Shown here: positions 36,504-44,332 of the stretch, piece after piece | How positions within the stretch are numbered: position 1 is the first letter of the stretch | Layout: each line of letters starts with the position of its first letter | NCBI RefSeq assembly: GCF_003243515.1 | Contig: NZ_QFRA01000016.1 | Span: 5,887 to 69,886 of the forward strand | Direction: 5' to 3' | Length of the DNA: 64,000 nucleotides | From: Corynebacterium kroppenstedtii | GTDB taxonomy: Bacteria > Actinomycetota > Actinomycetes > Mycobacteriales > Mycobacteriaceae | Position numbers and translations under genes: made by a program | Notes under the pieces: model-generated | What the model was told of the DNA's origin: nothing | What the model saw: only the letters and a program-made list of their open reading frames with translations | Database searches by the model: none

Positions 36504-36771
36504 GGACAAGGTTGTAACGCTCAGCGTTCTCTCCCGTGTTCGGGCCGCTTTCTGCCAAACAGAAAACGGTGCGATGGAGGTCTATGTGCATAGCCCACCG
36601 CGGATTCCGTCGCACATCATCGCGGGGGCCCGTGGGTTATTCGGGTATGGCTACGCATAGCGATTTTTCCTTATAACCCGCAGTAGACCATAGCAGCTTA
36701 ATTCAGGTTTTTCCCAAGCGATCTCTCAACCCGACCCCCCTAAAATTACACCTGATCCACCCCCATGCAGG

Positions 36772-37416
36772 CTATTGCTGGTGGTTCCGTTCTTCTGCCC
36801 ATTCTCGGTCAGCGATATAGGTCACACGAGCGGTTAAGACACCCCAGGTTTCTGAGACCAACCCCACTATTAATGCGGCGATCGCCGTGACAGCCAATGC
36901 CAGGTGGTCAAAGAAATACATGTTCTTCAGAACGACTAAGACGAGTAAGACAACGACAATTTTGAGCAGCCACGTCCCCATCACCACAGCCATCGTCGTT
37001 TGAGGATTAGTCCGGGAGGTGATGAGCACACTCACGATAGTCAATAACACGAAGGCGCCCCCAATGATTGAACCGATGAGCGCTCCCCAGACACCTCGCA
37101 TTCCTGATTGCCCACCCCAGGCCAACAAAGAAAGCACAGCTAAACAGAGGATCGCGATACCCCCAAGCCGCGCAGCCTTCAACAATGGCCATCGTGGATC
37201 CGACACATGCCGGTTCCTCTTCGCAATCACGTCGTCGATAGACGAACCACCGTCTGTAGACGAGTTATCCGACGAGTTCGACGTTTCAGAAGGCTTCTGT
37301 CCATCGGGTTGTTCCGGTGTATTTTCGCCGGACTTCCCCGATGCGAAAGTGGAGTATGGGGACGTCGGCTTCGACGAGGCGCTGTTCGGTTCGCCAGAGG
37401 AGTGGGAATCAGTCAC
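36772..37416 (-). CDS. AtpI-like membrane protein preceding the ATP synthase operon
   Basis: 214 residues. About 75 polar, Ser/Pro-rich residues precede four predicted spans (LGGIAILCLAVLSLLAWG, LIGSIIGGAFVLLTIVSVLI, MGTWLLKIVVVLLVLVVL, ALAVTAIAALIVGLV). Size, four spans and position before atpB match the ATP synthase subunit I/AtpI group, thought to help assemble the c-ring or import Mg. Its start overlaps the wecA stop by 4 bases, so it belongs to that transcript. Family call rests mainly on position. Confidence 0.78.
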   Translation of the reverse strand: MTDSHSSGEPNSASSKPTSPYSTFASGKSGENTPEQPDGQKPSETSNSSDNSSTDGGSSIDDVIAKRNRHVSDPRWPLLKAARLGGIAILCLAVLSLLAWGGQSGMRGVWGALIGSIIGGAFVLLTIVSVLITSRTNPQTTMAVVMGTWLLKIVVVLLVLVVLKNMYFFDHLALAVTAIAALIVGLVSETWGVLTARVTYIADREWAEERNHQQ

Positions 37417-38591
37417 GCTGGCTGATTGTAGCGGTCCGGGTGCCGACGATCACGCGAGCGCGGTACAGACGTAATCCCGACGGCGATGATGATCGCTAAC
37501 CCCACCGCAATGAGGGTAATGTCCGTCGGCAAAATTGTTGCTGCCACTGCACTGAATGCGACGACACTCACCCACGTGTAGAGCACAAGGACCACCCGTC
37601 GGTGTGTGTGCCCGAGCTGGAGCAGCCTGTGGTGCAAGTGCTTTTTATCAGAGGCGAACGGGCTTTTCCCGTGGCCGACACGACGGATAACGGCCATGAT
37701 GAGGTCAAGCATCGGGATGAATACACTCGCTGCCACCACGATGATCGGGCTGAGCAGCGCGAAAATGTCAGCAGCACCATAGAGCGACATCGTGATGCGG
37801 CCAGACGCTGAGGTCGATGCCGCCGCAAGGAGGAGGCCGATCAGCATGGATCCCGTGTCGCCCATGAAAATTCGGCTCGGCTCAAAGTTGTGGGGCAAGA
37901 AGCCCGCGCAGGCTCCTATCAAGACGGCGGAAATAATGGCCGGCGGATAAGCGCTCACCGCTCCCCCTTGGTCGTGGAGAATGGTGAGCGAAAATGCGAA
38001 GAGCGAAATTCCCGCGATCCCCCCGACGCCGGCCGCCAACCCGTCGAGACCGTCGACAAAGTTAATCGCGTTGATCAGGGTGACGGTGAAGACGACAGTC
38101 AGGACTGTGGACTGGACTTGATCCAGAATGACCGTGGTGCCCCCATGCCAGGGAACGTAGAGGAGGTACCAACTCAACCCCAGCAGACTCATGACCGTCG
38201 CGCCAGCGATCTGCCCAACCAGTTTCACCAGAGCCGGAATGTCATACAAGTCGTCGATAATGCCGACAACAACGATGATGAGGGCAGCCCATAACACGGC
38301 TCTCAAGTCCGGAGTCATGGGAGGAAATCCACGGTTCAACGCCGGTAATTGGTTGGCCACCAGTAAGGCTGCAATGACGCCGGTGAACATCGCGACTCCC
38401 CCCAACCGCGGTCGGGGTTGTTTATGGACGTCGCGGGCACGTGGTATAGCTACTCTCCCGGTCCGCACCATGACGGATCGTATGCATCCTGTTGTCAGGA
38501 ACGTCACGATGCAGCCCGTGCAGAGAACAAGGATGAGTTCCCGAATGGGCACACCGGTTCCCCCCACCGCTGATTGTGCACAAACGATCAT
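37413..38591 (-). CDS. wecA: Polyprenyl-phosphate GlcNAc-1-phosphate transferase (WecA/TagO family)
   Basis: 392 residues, about 11 membrane spans. Starts the linker between peptidoglycan and arabinogalactan by loading GlcNAc-1-P on decaprenyl phosphate in corynebacteria and mycobacteria. Catalytic Asp motifs are in place: GIIDDLYDIP, NFVDGLDGLAAG, FMGDTGSM, and the cytoplasmic HLHHRLLQLGHTHR. ATG at 38591 with a weak ribosome site; a start nearer VPIRELIL is possible. It follows sua5 by 62 bases. Confidence 0.94.
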   Translation of the reverse strand: MIVCAQSAVGGTGVPIRELILVLCTGCIVTFLTTGCIRSVMVRTGRVAIPRARDVHKQPRPRLGGVAMFTGVIAALLVANQLPALNRGFPPMTPDLRAVLWAALIIVVVGIIDDLYDIPALVKLVGQIAGATVMSLLGLSWYLLYVPWHGGTTVILDQVQSTVLTVVFTVTLINAINFVDGLDGLAAGVGGIAGISLFAFSLTILHDQGGAVSAYPPAIISAVLIGACAGFLPHNFEPSRIFMGDTGSMLIGLLLAAASTSASGRITMSLYGAADIFALLSPIIVVAASVFIPMLDLIMAVIRRVGHGKSPFASDKKHLHHRLLQLGHTHRRVVLVLYTWVSVVAFSAVAATILPTDITLIAVGLAIIIAVGITSVPRSRDRRHPDRYNQPA

Positions 38592-38653
38592 GATGTTTCT
38601 CTACCCCGCATTCCCTGAACTAACCGCGCACGTGAGGCCGTTTTCCCCTCGAA

Positions 38654-39310
38654 CTATCTCTGACGCAGCGTAGCAGGGCTCGTTCCAATAACCTCGGAAA
38701 TACGTTCTGCAGAAATCGCCCCTTCACGCAAAAGATGAGGGGTGGGCGAGGTCAGATCAATGATGGTCGACGGCTCCCCGATCGTCGCCTCCCCGTCGTC
38801 CAAATAGACTGATACTTCGCTTCCCAGCATCTGTTTCGCAGCAATGGCCGACGTCGCAGGCGGCTGCCCCGAAATATTCGCGGAGCTCACAGCCATGGGG
38901 CCTGTGGCTCTCAGTAGCTCAATCGCGACCGGCTGTAGCGGCATCCGAAGCATCACTGATCCGTTAGTATCCCCAAGGTCCCAGGGCAACGACGGAGCCT
39001 GCGTCACCACAAATGACAGTCCGCCAGGCCAGAATGCTTGGACTAATTCGCGCATCCGCGGAGTGACTGTTTGCACCAGGCCGTCGACGGTGTCCCACGA
39101 CCCAACCAACACGGGAACTGGCATGTCAGGACCACGATGTTTTGCCCGCAACAGCGCAGCAACAGCGTCGTTATCGAATGCATCGCACCCGATGCCGTAG
39201 ACGGTGTCGGTGGGGATAACGACCAGACGTCCGCCCTTTACTGCGCTCTGGGCAGCCTCGAGGCCGCGACGTCGTTCGGCTTGGTCAGTGCAATCGTAAA
39301 TTGTGCTCAT
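38654..39310 (-). CDS. tsaC: L-threonylcarbamoyladenylate synthase
   Basis: 218 residues. Makes threonylcarbamoyl-AMP for t6A37 of ANN-reading tRNAs. Sua5/YrdC blocks: VVIPTDTVYGIGCDAF, the KHRGPDMPVPVLVG binding loop, and VMLRMPLQPVAIEL then AVSSANISGQPPA. It is the single-domain type with a short tail. Starts 8 bases after the prmC stop, in the prfA-prmC-sua5 cluster usual in actinobacteria. Confidence 0.95.
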   Translation of the reverse strand: MSTIYDCTDQAERRRGLEAAQSAVKGGRLVVIPTDTVYGIGCDAFDNDAVAALLRAKHRGPDMPVPVLVGSWDTVDGLVQTVTPRMRELVQAFWPGGLSFVVTQAPSLPWDLGDTNGSVMLRMPLQPVAIELLRATGPMAVSSANISGQPPATSAIAAKQMLGSEVSVYLDDGEATIGEPSTIIDLTSPTPHLLREGAISAERISEVIGTSPATLRQR

Positions 39311-39318
39311 GAGTGTTA

Positions 39319-40473
39319 TTACGCTTTCCTCGTGTGTGCGGCCCGAATGCCCGTCACAAACCTATCGCGTCCGGCTAAGTCCTTATGCATTTCTGCATCG
39401 GTAAAACCGTGATCATTCAAACATTGTGAGGTCACAGGCCCGTTGAGCTCGTCATGTTCCACAGCCACGACGGTGCCGGGGCTAGACAAATCCTCAACCA
39501 CGGCCATCATCGGCACGATCACGCTCATTCCGTCCGCACCAGCGAAAACGGCATCATGAGGATCGGCCGCGACTTCGGGTGAAATCGGCGTGTTCTCGGG
39601 CACATAGGGTGGATTCGAAACGACCATATCCACCTTCAGTTCGTGCGTCGGTTCAGGATTGTCACCGTCGCGCGTATCCCGATCACACGTGTCCCGGCCA
39701 CACAAGTCCCGAATGCTTTTCACGATAGTGGGATCCGTGGCGTCCCCTGCGCACAGGCTCACCGAGAGCTGATCGGCGTCATCCTCTGACAGGCCAGCAT
39801 CCAGCGCTTCGGCCTGCCAATTCTGCATGAAGGTCTCGACGTTACGACGAGCGTAATCCAGTGCGACGTCGCTCGTGTCAACGCCAACAATGCGGATTCG
39901 TGGGAGCTTGCCGACGCTTCCCACGTGCGGATTGACGGCCGTCTGCTCTCGAAAGTCGCGATGAAGAGACAACAACGCGTTACCCGCCGCGTGCGCAACA
40001 CCCAACGCCAGGGTTCCGGGCCCGGTACATAAATCAACGATCGTGTAATCCGCCGGCACCGGCTTCGAAGACCCGGATTTCTCGGACCGGTTATCCAACG
40101 CCCTGCGGAGTTGTTTCCCCGCCCATTCCACAATCAATTCGGTTTCCGGACGGGGAATAAAAGCCCCCGGGCCGATCAGCAGGTCGATCCCCGCGAACCG
40201 CACCGTCCCCATAATGTGCTGCAAGGGTTCCCGCTGCTCACGTCGGCTAATACACGCTTCGAAAAACTCGGCTGTGTCGGGATCGACGTGGTCTTGGCGT
40301 CGGAAGAATAATGACGACCGTGTGACCGGTTCCGCACCCGGCGCGCCCTTAACGGTGAGCGCATGTGCCATCAATAGCTCAGCATCAACCCGTGGTGAGT
40401 CCACCCCCGCAGCGCGCAGTCGTCCCCCGGCATTGTTGATCATCTGGCGAACCGATGTACGGGGATACGTCAT
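39319..40473 (-). CDS. prmC: Release factor glutamine methyltransferase
   Basis: 384 residues. Methylates the GGQ glutamine of release factors. Substrate-site motif VVSNPPYVPEN is intact and the SAM site is VDLCTGPGTLALGVAHA. It is longer than the usual 280-300: two extra segments, one near SLHRDFREQTAVNPHVGSVG and one acidic (CGRDTCDRDTRDGDNPEP), lie inside the methyltransferase domain. The second arises from small imperfect DNA repeats. It overlaps its substrate gene prfA by 4 bases. Confidence 0.95.
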   Translation of the reverse strand: MTYPRTSVRQMINNAGGRLRAAGVDSPRVDAELLMAHALTVKGAPGAEPVTRSSLFFRRQDHVDPDTAEFFEACISRREQREPLQHIMGTVRFAGIDLLIGPGAFIPRPETELIVEWAGKQLRRALDNRSEKSGSSKPVPADYTIVDLCTGPGTLALGVAHAAGNALLSLHRDFREQTAVNPHVGSVGKLPRIRIVGVDTSDVALDYARRNVETFMQNWQAEALDAGLSEDDADQLSVSLCAGDATDPTIVKSIRDLCGRDTCDRDTRDGDNPEPTHELKVDMVVSNPPYVPENTPISPEVAADPHDAVFAGADGMSVIVPMMAVVEDLSSPGTVVAVEHDELNGPVTSQCLNDHGFTDAEMHKDLAGRDRFVTGIRAAHTRKA

Positions 40474-41543
40474 TCTGCCTCGAGCCGTTCGGCGCGCTCC
40501 GCGGACTGCAGCGCAGAGAAGAGATCATCCAGGTCGCCGTCGAGGACCTGGTCGAGGTTGTGCGCCTTGTAATTAATCCTGTGGTCAGAGATGCGGTTTT
40601 CGGGGAAATTGTAGGTACGGATTCGCTCCGAACGATCCATGGTCCGCACCTGAGCAGCACGATCAGCCGACGCCGCAGCCTCTGCTTCTTCTTCCTTCAT
40701 CTGCTGCAATCGGGCGGCCAGGACCTGCATCGCGCGCGCCTTGTTCTGGATCTGGCTACGTTCCTTCTGACAGGTCACGATCAACCCCGTCGGCAAGTGT
40801 GTGATGCGGACAGCGGAATCGGTCGTGTTCACACCCTGGCCACCTTTACCGGATGAGCGATACACATCGACGCGGATGTCCTTGTCATCAATCTCGACGT
40901 CCTCGATCTCATCGGGTTCCGGATAGACGAGGACACCAGCAGCGGAAGTCTGGATACGTCCCTGGGATTCGGTGACGGGAACACGTTGAACACGGTGGAC
41001 GCCACCCTCAAACTTGAAGACACTCCACGCACCGTCCCGGGACGGCTTCTTGGAACGAATAGACATGGTGATGTCTTTAATTCCCCCAAGATCCGTGGGA
41101 GCGTCATCCAAAACGTCGATCGCGAAGCCGTGTTTGTCCGCGTAGCGCTGGTACATCCGCACTAATTCGCCGGCGAAGAGGGCTGCTTCTTCTCCGCCCG
41201 CACCGGACTTCACTTCCATCACGATGTCGTCGCCATCATGGGGATCCCGTGGGGCCAAAAGGTCAGCTAGTTTATCCGATAGCTCCTCTTTTTCCGCCCG
41301 AAGACGCTCGGCTTCCGCCGCGAATTCCTGGTCTTCGTGGGCCATTTCCTCGGCGGCTTCGAGATCGTCGGTAACGGCATTTAGCCGGTCATTCGTCTGA
41401 ATGATGGGCTGGAGTTCAGAGAACCGCTTCCCCACCTTCCGCGCGCGAGCAGCGTCATTATGTAAATCAGGATCAGCTAATTGAGCTTCGAGCCCTTGAT
41501 ATTCCGAAACAATGTCGTCGACCGCCGAAACATGCGTCGCCAT
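40470..41543 (-). CDS. prfA: Peptide chain release factor 1
   Basis: 357 residues. Reads UAA and UAG. The GGQ loop is SSGKGGQGVNTTDSAVRITH and the domain-2 anticodon-like tripeptide region is present in the middle. It is 182 bases after rho, with a hairpin between, and overlaps prmC, the gene for its own modifying enzyme. Confidence 0.97.
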   Translation of the reverse strand: MATHVSAVDDIVSEYQGLEAQLADPDLHNDAARARKVGKRFSELQPIIQTNDRLNAVTDDLEAAEEMAHEDQEFAAEAERLRAEKEELSDKLADLLAPRDPHDGDDIVMEVKSGAGGEEAALFAGELVRMYQRYADKHGFAIDVLDDAPTDLGGIKDITMSIRSKKPSRDGAWSVFKFEGGVHRVQRVPVTESQGRIQTSAAGVLVYPEPDEIEDVEIDDKDIRVDVYRSSGKGGQGVNTTDSAVRITHLPTGLIVTCQKERSQIQNKARAMQVLAARLQQMKEEEAEAAASADRAAQVRTMDRSERIRTYNFPENRISDHRINYKAHNLDQVLDGDLDDLFSALQSAERAERLEAE

Positions 41544-41642
41544 GACCCAGAGTGCTCCTTTAACTGCTCACTACAAATACCGGTAACTACACGAATATAG
41601 CGCGACGGCGGCGGCTCAACCGAACCACCGCCCGCACCGTGA

Positions 41643-41664
41643 CCAGGAGAGGTTTACCTCCTGG
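41643..41664 (-). terminator. Hairpin after rho
   Basis: CCAGGAG and CTCCTGG form a perfect 7-base stem with an 8-base loop, 62 bases past the rho stop. There is no T-run, so it may only stabilise the 3' end or slow polymerase rather than end transcription. Confidence 0.4.
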
Positions 41665-41725
41665 CGCCACTACTTCACATCACTGCCTGGCTTCACGGCT
41701 TAGCGTCGCGCGTGAGGGGGACGAA

Positions 41726-43750
41726 TTACTCGTCATCATCGTCGGGAACACTCATGGGTGCCGACGATGCGATCTGCATGAGGAACTCGCCATTGTTCTT
41801 GGTCTTGCGCAGCTGCTTGATAAGCAAGTCAATGGCCTGTTGCGGATCCAGAGCCGACAAGATCCGACGCAGCTTGTGCATGACGCGTGCCTCGTCGGGA
41901 GCCAGGAGTAGCTCGTCCTTACGGGTACCCGACGGATTCACGTCGACAGCTGGGAAGACGCGGCGTTCCGAAATCTTCCGGTCAAGCTTCAGCTCTGCGT
42001 TACCCGTGCCCTTGAATTCCTCGAAGATGACGGTGTCGCCGGCGGAACCGGTCTCGACCATCGCCGTCGCGATAATGGTCAGCGAACCACCGTTTTCGAT
42101 GTTGCGTGCCGCACCCAGGAATCGCTTCGGCGGGTAGAGGGCGTTGGAATCCACACCACCAGACAGGATACGTCCCGACGCCGGGGACGAGTTGTTGTAG
42201 GCGCGGCCCAGTCGCGTGATGGAATCCAGGAGCATAACGACGTCCTGACCAGCCTCGACAAGGCGCTTAGCCCGCTCAATCGCCAGTTCAGCGACGGTAG
42301 TGTGCTCGCTCGGCGGACGGTCAAACGTCGAGGCGATCACTTCGCCATTAACCGAGCGCTGCATATCGGTGACTTCTTCAGGGCGCTCGTCGACAAGAAC
42401 AACCATGAGGTAGCACTCTTGATTATTCGTCGTGATGGCGTTAGCGACGTCCTGCAAAATCGTCGTTTTACCGGCCTTCGGCGGGGACACGATCAGCGCG
42501 CGCTGCCCCTTACCGATCGGCATGATGAGGTCGATCACACGGGTCGTGAGCTTCTTCTGGTCCGTCTCCAACCGCAGCCGCTGGTTCGGGTACAGCGGTG
42601 TGAGCTTGGCGAACTCGGGGCGGGCCTTGGCCTCCTCCGGCGTCATGCCGTTGACCGTGTCAACGCGCGCCAAGGGGGCGAACTTCTGCCGGTTGCGGCC
42701 GCGACCATGTTGCGGGCGGCTGGAGCCGTCCTCACGGACCTTAATCTGCCCGGTCACAGCGTCGCCACGACGCATGCCCTGGGACCGAACCATGTTCATG
42801 GACACATACACATCGTTGGGGCCGGACTGATACCCCGACGTGCGAATGAACGCGGTGTTGTTGTCGACAACATCAAGGATGCCCGCGATCGGCTGGAAGG
42901 TTTCCCCTTCGCGCAGCTGGTTCGGGTTCTGGTTGTCGCGGTTATCCCGGTTGCGGCGGTTGCGCCGATTACCGCGGTTATTACGGTCGTTGCGGTTATT
43001 GCGACCTCCGCGATCGTTCCGGTTGTCGCGGTCATTGCGGTTGTTGCGGCCACCCCGGTGGTCCTGGTTGTTGCGGCCACCGCGACCATTGTGGTCGTTG
43101 TTGTCACCGAAGTTGTCGTCATTGTGGCCATAACGGTCATCACGGTCGTCATTGGACCGTCGATGATCATTATTGTTATTCCGGTCATCATCTCGGCGGG
43201 AGTTGTTGTCATCCGAATCGTCGGAAGAATCGCGGGACGATGAGTTCCGGTCATCACCATCATTGGAATGACCGTTGTGGCGGGCACGGTGACGACGCGC
43301 ACGACGTGCCTGGGACCGCGATTTGTAGCCGTGATGGCGGGAATCGTCAGAATCGTCGTTGTCGCGGCCGTTGTCATTATCCGAGCCGGAGTCCGAGTGG
43401 GAGCCGGAGCCACCCGAGTGCTCATCCCCACGACGGTCGTCGATGCCGTTGTGTCGGTTATCGGAGCCGGAACCGTGTCCGTCGTTGTTTGCCGACGATC
43501 CAGCGTTAAATGAATCGGAGTTCGGCGATTCAGAGTTATCCGAATGGTGGGACTCTGCCTTCGGTTCCCCTGCTTTCCGTGTGGATCGACGAGGCCGAGA
43601 ATACGGCTGACCAGCGTCGGCGGCCTGAATGGCTGCGATAATATCCCCCTTCCGCAGCCCTGAGAGTCCTCGAATCCCCTTTTCGGCAGCTAGCGCCTTT
43701 AATCCCGGGATGCGCATAGCGGCCAGGTTGTTCGTGTCCGTATCAGTCAC
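41726..43750 (-). CDS. rho: Transcription termination factor Rho with a long disordered insert
   Basis: 674 residues from GTG 43750, with AAAGGAC upstream. RNA-dependent helicase that ends transcription. Residues 1-45 form the SAP-like helical start; residues about 48-278 are low complexity, first Ser/Asp/Gly-rich and then a run of Asn/Arg/Asp (for example RNNRNDRDNRNDRGGR). The RNA-binding cold-shock part follows (GILDVVDNNTAFIRTSGY), then Walker A SPPKAGKTTILQ, the Q/R-loop region and HTTVAELAIERAKRLVE. Actinobacterial Rho proteins often carry such inserts; this one is about 230 residues. Confidence 0.97.
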   Translation of the reverse strand: MTDTDTNNLAAMRIPGLKALAAEKGIRGLSGLRKGDIIAAIQAADAGQPYSRPRRSTRKAGEPKAESHHSDNSESPNSDSFNAGSSANNDGHGSGSDNRHNGIDDRRGDEHSGGSGSHSDSGSDNDNGRDNDDSDDSRHHGYKSRSQARRARRHRARHNGHSNDGDDRNSSSRDSSDDSDDNNSRRDDDRNNNNDHRRSNDDRDDRYGHNDDNFGDNNDHNGRGGRNNQDHRGGRNNRNDRDNRNDRGGRNNRNDRNNRGNRRNRRNRDNRDNQNPNQLREGETFQPIAGILDVVDNNTAFIRTSGYQSGPNDVYVSMNMVRSQGMRRGDAVTGQIKVREDGSSRPQHGRGRNRQKFAPLARVDTVNGMTPEEAKARPEFAKLTPLYPNQRLRLETDQKKLTTRVIDLIMPIGKGQRALIVSPPKAGKTTILQDVANAITTNNQECYLMVVLVDERPEEVTDMQRSVNGEVIASTFDRPPSEHTTVAELAIERAKRLVEAGQDVVMLLDSITRLGRAYNNSSPASGRILSGGVDSNALYPPKRFLGAARNIENGGSLTIIATAMVETGSAGDTVIFEEFKGTGNAELKLDRKISERRVFPAVDVNPSGTRKDELLLAPDEARVMHKLRRILSALDPQQAIDLLIKQLRKTKNNGEFLMQIASSAPMSVPDDDDE

Positions 43751-44332
43751 GGATGTCCTTTCGTTGCCAACCCTTCCGGGGACAATTGTCAATATTTGTC
43801 AGTAGATACGTGTCTCATCACGCGTTGGAGGGTTAGCCCTGTGGTGTTGTCCTATCGCGACGCTGCTTCATCGCTCTACCGTCGGTGGCCTCACGATGGT
43901 GTTTCTCCGATGGTGCAGCATGTCAACGGAATGTGCGTCATTTCGTATCCGCTTATGCCAATGTGCCGAAAGACACGTGACCTGCCCGAACTGCTATCGC
44001 GGTTCTTACCATTAGCCATCGCGGGCGATGCAGATTCGCGACACTACGCGCGATTACGAAATGAAGGATTCTTTGTAGTGTCCGGTCATCGGTGTTGCAT
44101 TCAGGGTGGATGAGAAATCCCCTGGATCCGCCACACTTGCTAGGCCGGAAGCCGATGTTACACATCGTTCGGCTCGATGCCCTAGCGGAGAATACACAAC
44201 CTGATGAGCAGTCCGAAAACTACAACCAAAGGAATCGCCCATAACCATACCACTTTCCAGCACAAGTCGCTGCAATGGCACGCGGATGGGCTCCACCTGT
44301 ATTTACGGTCTGTCTGACTTAAAGTAAACGGC
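43751..44332. other. Intergenic region between divergent rho and the acyl-CoA synthetase gene
   Basis: 582 bases. It contains the rho ribosome site, a 10-base palindrome GACAATTGTC at 43781-43790, and an operator-like palindrome at 44150-44174 on the synthetase side. Several reading frames of 60-105 codons exist on both strands (for example 43796-44113 plus and 44182-44382 minus) but none has a recognisable domain or a convincing ribosome site, so I call no gene. The length suggests a long rho leader. Confidence 0.55.
44150..44174. promoter_or_regulatory. Nested palindrome upstream of the acyl-CoA synthetase gene
   Basis: AGCCGA and TCGGCT enclose CGATGT-TAC-ACATCG, the inner part being a perfect 6-base repeat with a 3-base centre. 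It lies about 160 bases before the start of the synthetase gene and could bind a dimeric regulator. Confidence 0.4.

Noticed and set aside
36670..36675. TATAAG as the -10 of an atp operon promoter
   Set aside because: There is no matching -35 at normal distance and the upstream genes are co-directional, so I mention it only as a weak candidate.
41643..41664. Hairpin after rho as a full intrinsic terminator
   Set aside because: No T-run follows, so strong termination is not supported; kept only as a low-confidence feature.
42302..43243. A long Val/Ile/Ala-rich plus-strand frame opposite rho
   Set aside because: It is the antisense of the Asn/Asp/Arg repeat of Rho; the apparent membrane-like sequence is a by-product of the complement.
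43796..44113. A 105-codon plus-strand frame in the rho upstream region
   Set aside because: No recognisable domain, no ribosome site, Cys/Arg-rich content; likely part of the rho leader on the opposite strand.
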